Shown here: positions 62,243 to 64,000 of the stretch, piece by piece
Numbering within the stretch: the stretch's first letter is position 1
How the letters are laid out: every line of letters begins with the position of its first letter
From: Niabella sp.
GTDB taxonomy: Bacteria; Bacteroidota; Bacteroidia; Chitinophagales; Chitinophagaceae
Length of the DNA stretch: 64,000 bases
Assembly: GCF_030150205.1 (NCBI RefSeq)
Contig: NZ_JASLGT010000005.1
Span: 1-64,000, forward strand
Reading direction: 5' to 3'
Notes under the pieces: model-generated
Databases searched by the model: none
What the model saw: the letters and a program-made list of their open reading frames with translations, nothing else
Told to the model about the DNA's origin: nothing
Made by a program: the position numbers and the translations under genes

Positions 62243-64000
62243 ATGTATAAACCAATCCGGGCAGTTGGACTGCTACTAACCATGGTATGGCTTCATGCTA
62301 CAACACTGATCGCCCAAACCACCCAGGCCTCTATCTCGGGCCTTGTAACCGATTCGGATAACAAGCCGGTAGCGGGCGCAACCGTTCTTGTTTACAACCA
62401 ATCGACGGGATTTAAACAAACCACACTCAGCAACAGCAAGGGCAATTATATTTTTAACGAAATGCCGCTGGGTGGTCCTTACTATGTACAGATCACCTCC
62501 ACTGGTTTTACCGATCAGAAAAAGGAAAATCTCTTTCTGAACCAGGGCGACGCCCTGCGGGTCAACATGCAAATGGAAACGAATGTGCAAAACCTGGAAA
62601 ATGTTACCGTTTCCTCCGGTCTTAAAGCAAAGGTGGAAAACATCGGTGCTGCCACTGCAATCGGTTCCAGGCTGATGACGCAACTGCCGGTAAACGGAAG
62701 AAACTTTGCAAATCTTACCGAGCTTTCCCCGCTTGCAGGCCGTAACGGAAGTATCTCCGGACAGCTGAATACCTCTACCAACTATACCATTGATGGGATG
62801 AATGCCAAGAACCCTACATCGGCCGGACCTACCACCAGCCGCAGCGGGGCACCTTACTCCATATCCATTGAAGCCGTACGAGAGTTTAAAGTGGTCACCA
62901 ACCAGTATGATGTAACCTACGGACGCAGTGGTGGTGGAACGGTGAGTGCGGTTACAAAGTCTGGTACCAATGATTTTCACGGGTCCGTTTTCGGGTTTGG
63001 ACGGGCTAATGAACTTTCATCGCGGTATGATATTGTAGGCAACAAACGGAATAACAACTATTCCACCTACCAGTATGGTTTTTCACTGGGTGGTCCCATT
63101 ATAAAAAATAAGCTGCACTTTTTTGTAGCCTGGGATCACCAGCTCGATCAGCGTTCCCTGGTCATTGCCGATATCCAGACACCGCAGGATGAACTGCGGC
63201 TGAAGATAAAAAAGGATACGCTGGACAAGCTGATCGATTTTGCCCGGAAAAATTTCGGATTGTCGGATCATGCACAATATGGCTCCTTTCCTAAAACGCG
63301 CAATTCAGACGCGGCCTTTGCCCGTATCGACTGGCAGATCAATGATAAAAACCTGCTGACCATCCGCAATAATTTTACCAGCGATCAGAATAAGCTGGGG
63401 CTGATCGATAATACAGCCATCAACCTGTATGAATCTGCCGGGAATGATTATAACCGGGATAACAGCCTGCTGGCAACTTTAAGGACCTCGGTAAATTCCC
63501 GCATGACCAATGAGCTCAAGCTGCAGCACCTGCATACCTACCAAAGCAGTGAGCCGGGCGATGAATTGCCCCGTGCAAATATTCCCCGGGCCATTATCCG
63601 TAATATTCCCTCCGTCATCGACGGGAAGGAGTATAAAACCAATGTACAATTTGGCGGACACCGTTTTGCACAGGAAGGATTTAAAAATAATGTGATCCAG
63701 CTGGTAGATAATTTTTACTGGAACACCGATAAGATCAAATACGTTTTCGGTTTTGACCTCATGGGCACCTTTGCAAAGTCGATCTACGGCAGCGAGGTAA
63801 ACGGGAGATTTGAGTATAACAGCCTCACCGATTTTTTCAATGGCAAGCCCAGCCTCTTCTACCGCGAGGCGCCCATCAATCCGAACCAGGAGGTGAAATC
63901 TTCCATCTGGAATATTGGAGCCTATGGGCAGCTGCAGACAAGGCTGGCAAAGGGACTTGATTTTACGGGTGGCCTCCGGATCGATTATGCCAAATATCCT
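62243..64000 (+). CDS. TonB-dependent receptor with carboxypeptidase-like N-domain, cut by the window end
   Basis: The frame runs from ATG 62243 to the last base, 586 codons without a stop. It has a signal peptide (VGLLLTMVWLHATTLIAQ), a carboxypeptidase regulatory-like domain (about 27-115; VTDSDNKPVAGATVLVYNQS), a plug (about 120-230) with IDGMNAKNP and REFKVVTNQYDVTYGRSGGGTVSAVTKSG, and the first part of the barrel. The layout is that of the OmpA-like/CarboxypepD-reg TonB receptors rather than SusC: it lacks the SusC plug signature. It would import an unknown substrate. The 3' end is outside the window. Confidence 0.88.
   Translation, partial: MYKPIRAVGLLLTMVWLHATTLIAQTTQASISGLVTDSDNKPVAGATVLVYNQSTGFKQTTLSNSKGNYIFNEMPLGGPYYVQITSTGFTDQKKENLFLNQGDALRVNMQMETNVQNLENVTVSSGLKAKVENIGAATAIGSRLMTQLPVNGRNFANLTELSPLAGRNGSISGQLNTSTNYTIDGMNAKNPTSAGPTTSRSGAPYSISIEAVREFKVVTNQYDVTYGRSGGGTVSAVTKSGTNDFHGSVFGFGRANELSSRYDIVGNKRNNNYSTYQYGFSLGGPIIKNKLHFFVAWDHQLDQRSLVIADIQTPQDELRLKIKKDTLDKLIDFARKNFGLSDHAQYGSFPKTRNSDAAFARIDWQINDKNLLTIRNNFTSDQNKLGLIDNTAINLYESAGNDYNRDNSLLATLRTSVNSRMTNELKLQHLHTYQSSEPGDELPRANIPRAIIRNIPSVIDGKEYKTNVQFGGHRFAQEGFKNNVIQLVDNFYWNTDKIKYVFGFDLMGTFAKSIYGSEVNGRFEYNSLTDFFNGKPSLFYREAPINPNQEVKSSIWNIGAYGQLQTRLAKGLDFTGGLRIDYAKYP

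Noticed and set aside
62276..62980. Minus-strand open frame of 234 codons opposite the TonB receptor
   Set aside because: The plus strand has a signal peptide, regulatory domain and plug signature; the minus frame is its mirror.

Overview
The window looks like a chromosomal segment of a Bacteroidota bacterium, most likely of the family Chitinophagaceae (the family-level placement is inference). The evidence is a SusC/SusD outer-membrane pair followed by DUF4998/DUF5000-type lipoproteins, a second TonB-dependent receptor, many lipoproteins with Bacteroidota-style signal peptides, a DUF3127 OB-fold protein, AT-rich gaps between genes of moderate GC, and an almost complete lack of Shine-Dalgarno sequences before start codons. 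No rRNA, tRNA or CRISPR array was seen.

Region 1 (1-9.85 kb) is a loose accessory stretch. It holds the tail of a possible transposase, a RhuM-Fic fusion, a GNAT acetyltransferase, a large FG-GAP/beta-helix surface protein, a DUF695 protein, an AT-rich immunity-like orphan, a divergent HxlR regulator/RibD-type reductase pair with a palindromic operator, and several broken genes (a frameshifted gene at 6.6 kb, a monooxygenase fragment at 8.6 kb, a lipoprotein remnant at 9.6 kb). Region 2 (9.85-25.2 kb) is mostly on the minus strand: a secreted S9D glutamyl-endopeptidase-like protein, a metallo-beta-lactamase/rhodanese protein, a GxxExxY protein, a heterodimeric ABC exporter whose motif losses all fall in one composite ATP site, a NEW3-protein/ABC-2 operon, an EamA transporter and an Rpn-type nuclease.

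Region 3 (25.3-31.2 kb) is the most interesting part. A Pls/PosA-type non-ribosomal peptide synthetase (adenylation and carrier domains fused to six membrane segments and three hexapeptide-repeat-like modules) is followed 10 bases later by a GNAT acetyltransferase and then, tail to tail, by a 4'-phosphopantetheinyl transferase that could activate it. A by-eye reading of the adenylation pocket suggests a basic amino acid. The best reading is a membrane-bound maker of an amino-acid homopolymer or aminoacyl isopeptide, as in epsilon-poly-L-lysine synthetase, here in a Bacteroidota context.

Region 4 (31.2-46.4 kb) is carbohydrate-oriented: a secreted GH36 alpha-galactosidase, a 2,896-residue cyclic beta-1,2-glucan synthase homologue (GT84 plus GH94), a membrane-anchored AraC regulator, a serine hydrolase and a trans-sulfuration enzyme. 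Region 5 (46.4-55.4 kb) is a four-gene susCD operon with phased direct repeats upstream and a strong terminator downstream, but no enzyme or regulator of its own. Region 6 (55.4-64 kb) has recA with its terminator, a few housekeeping or unknown proteins, a carotenoid-desaturase-like FAD enzyme and the first 586 codons of a TonB-dependent receptor that runs off the window.
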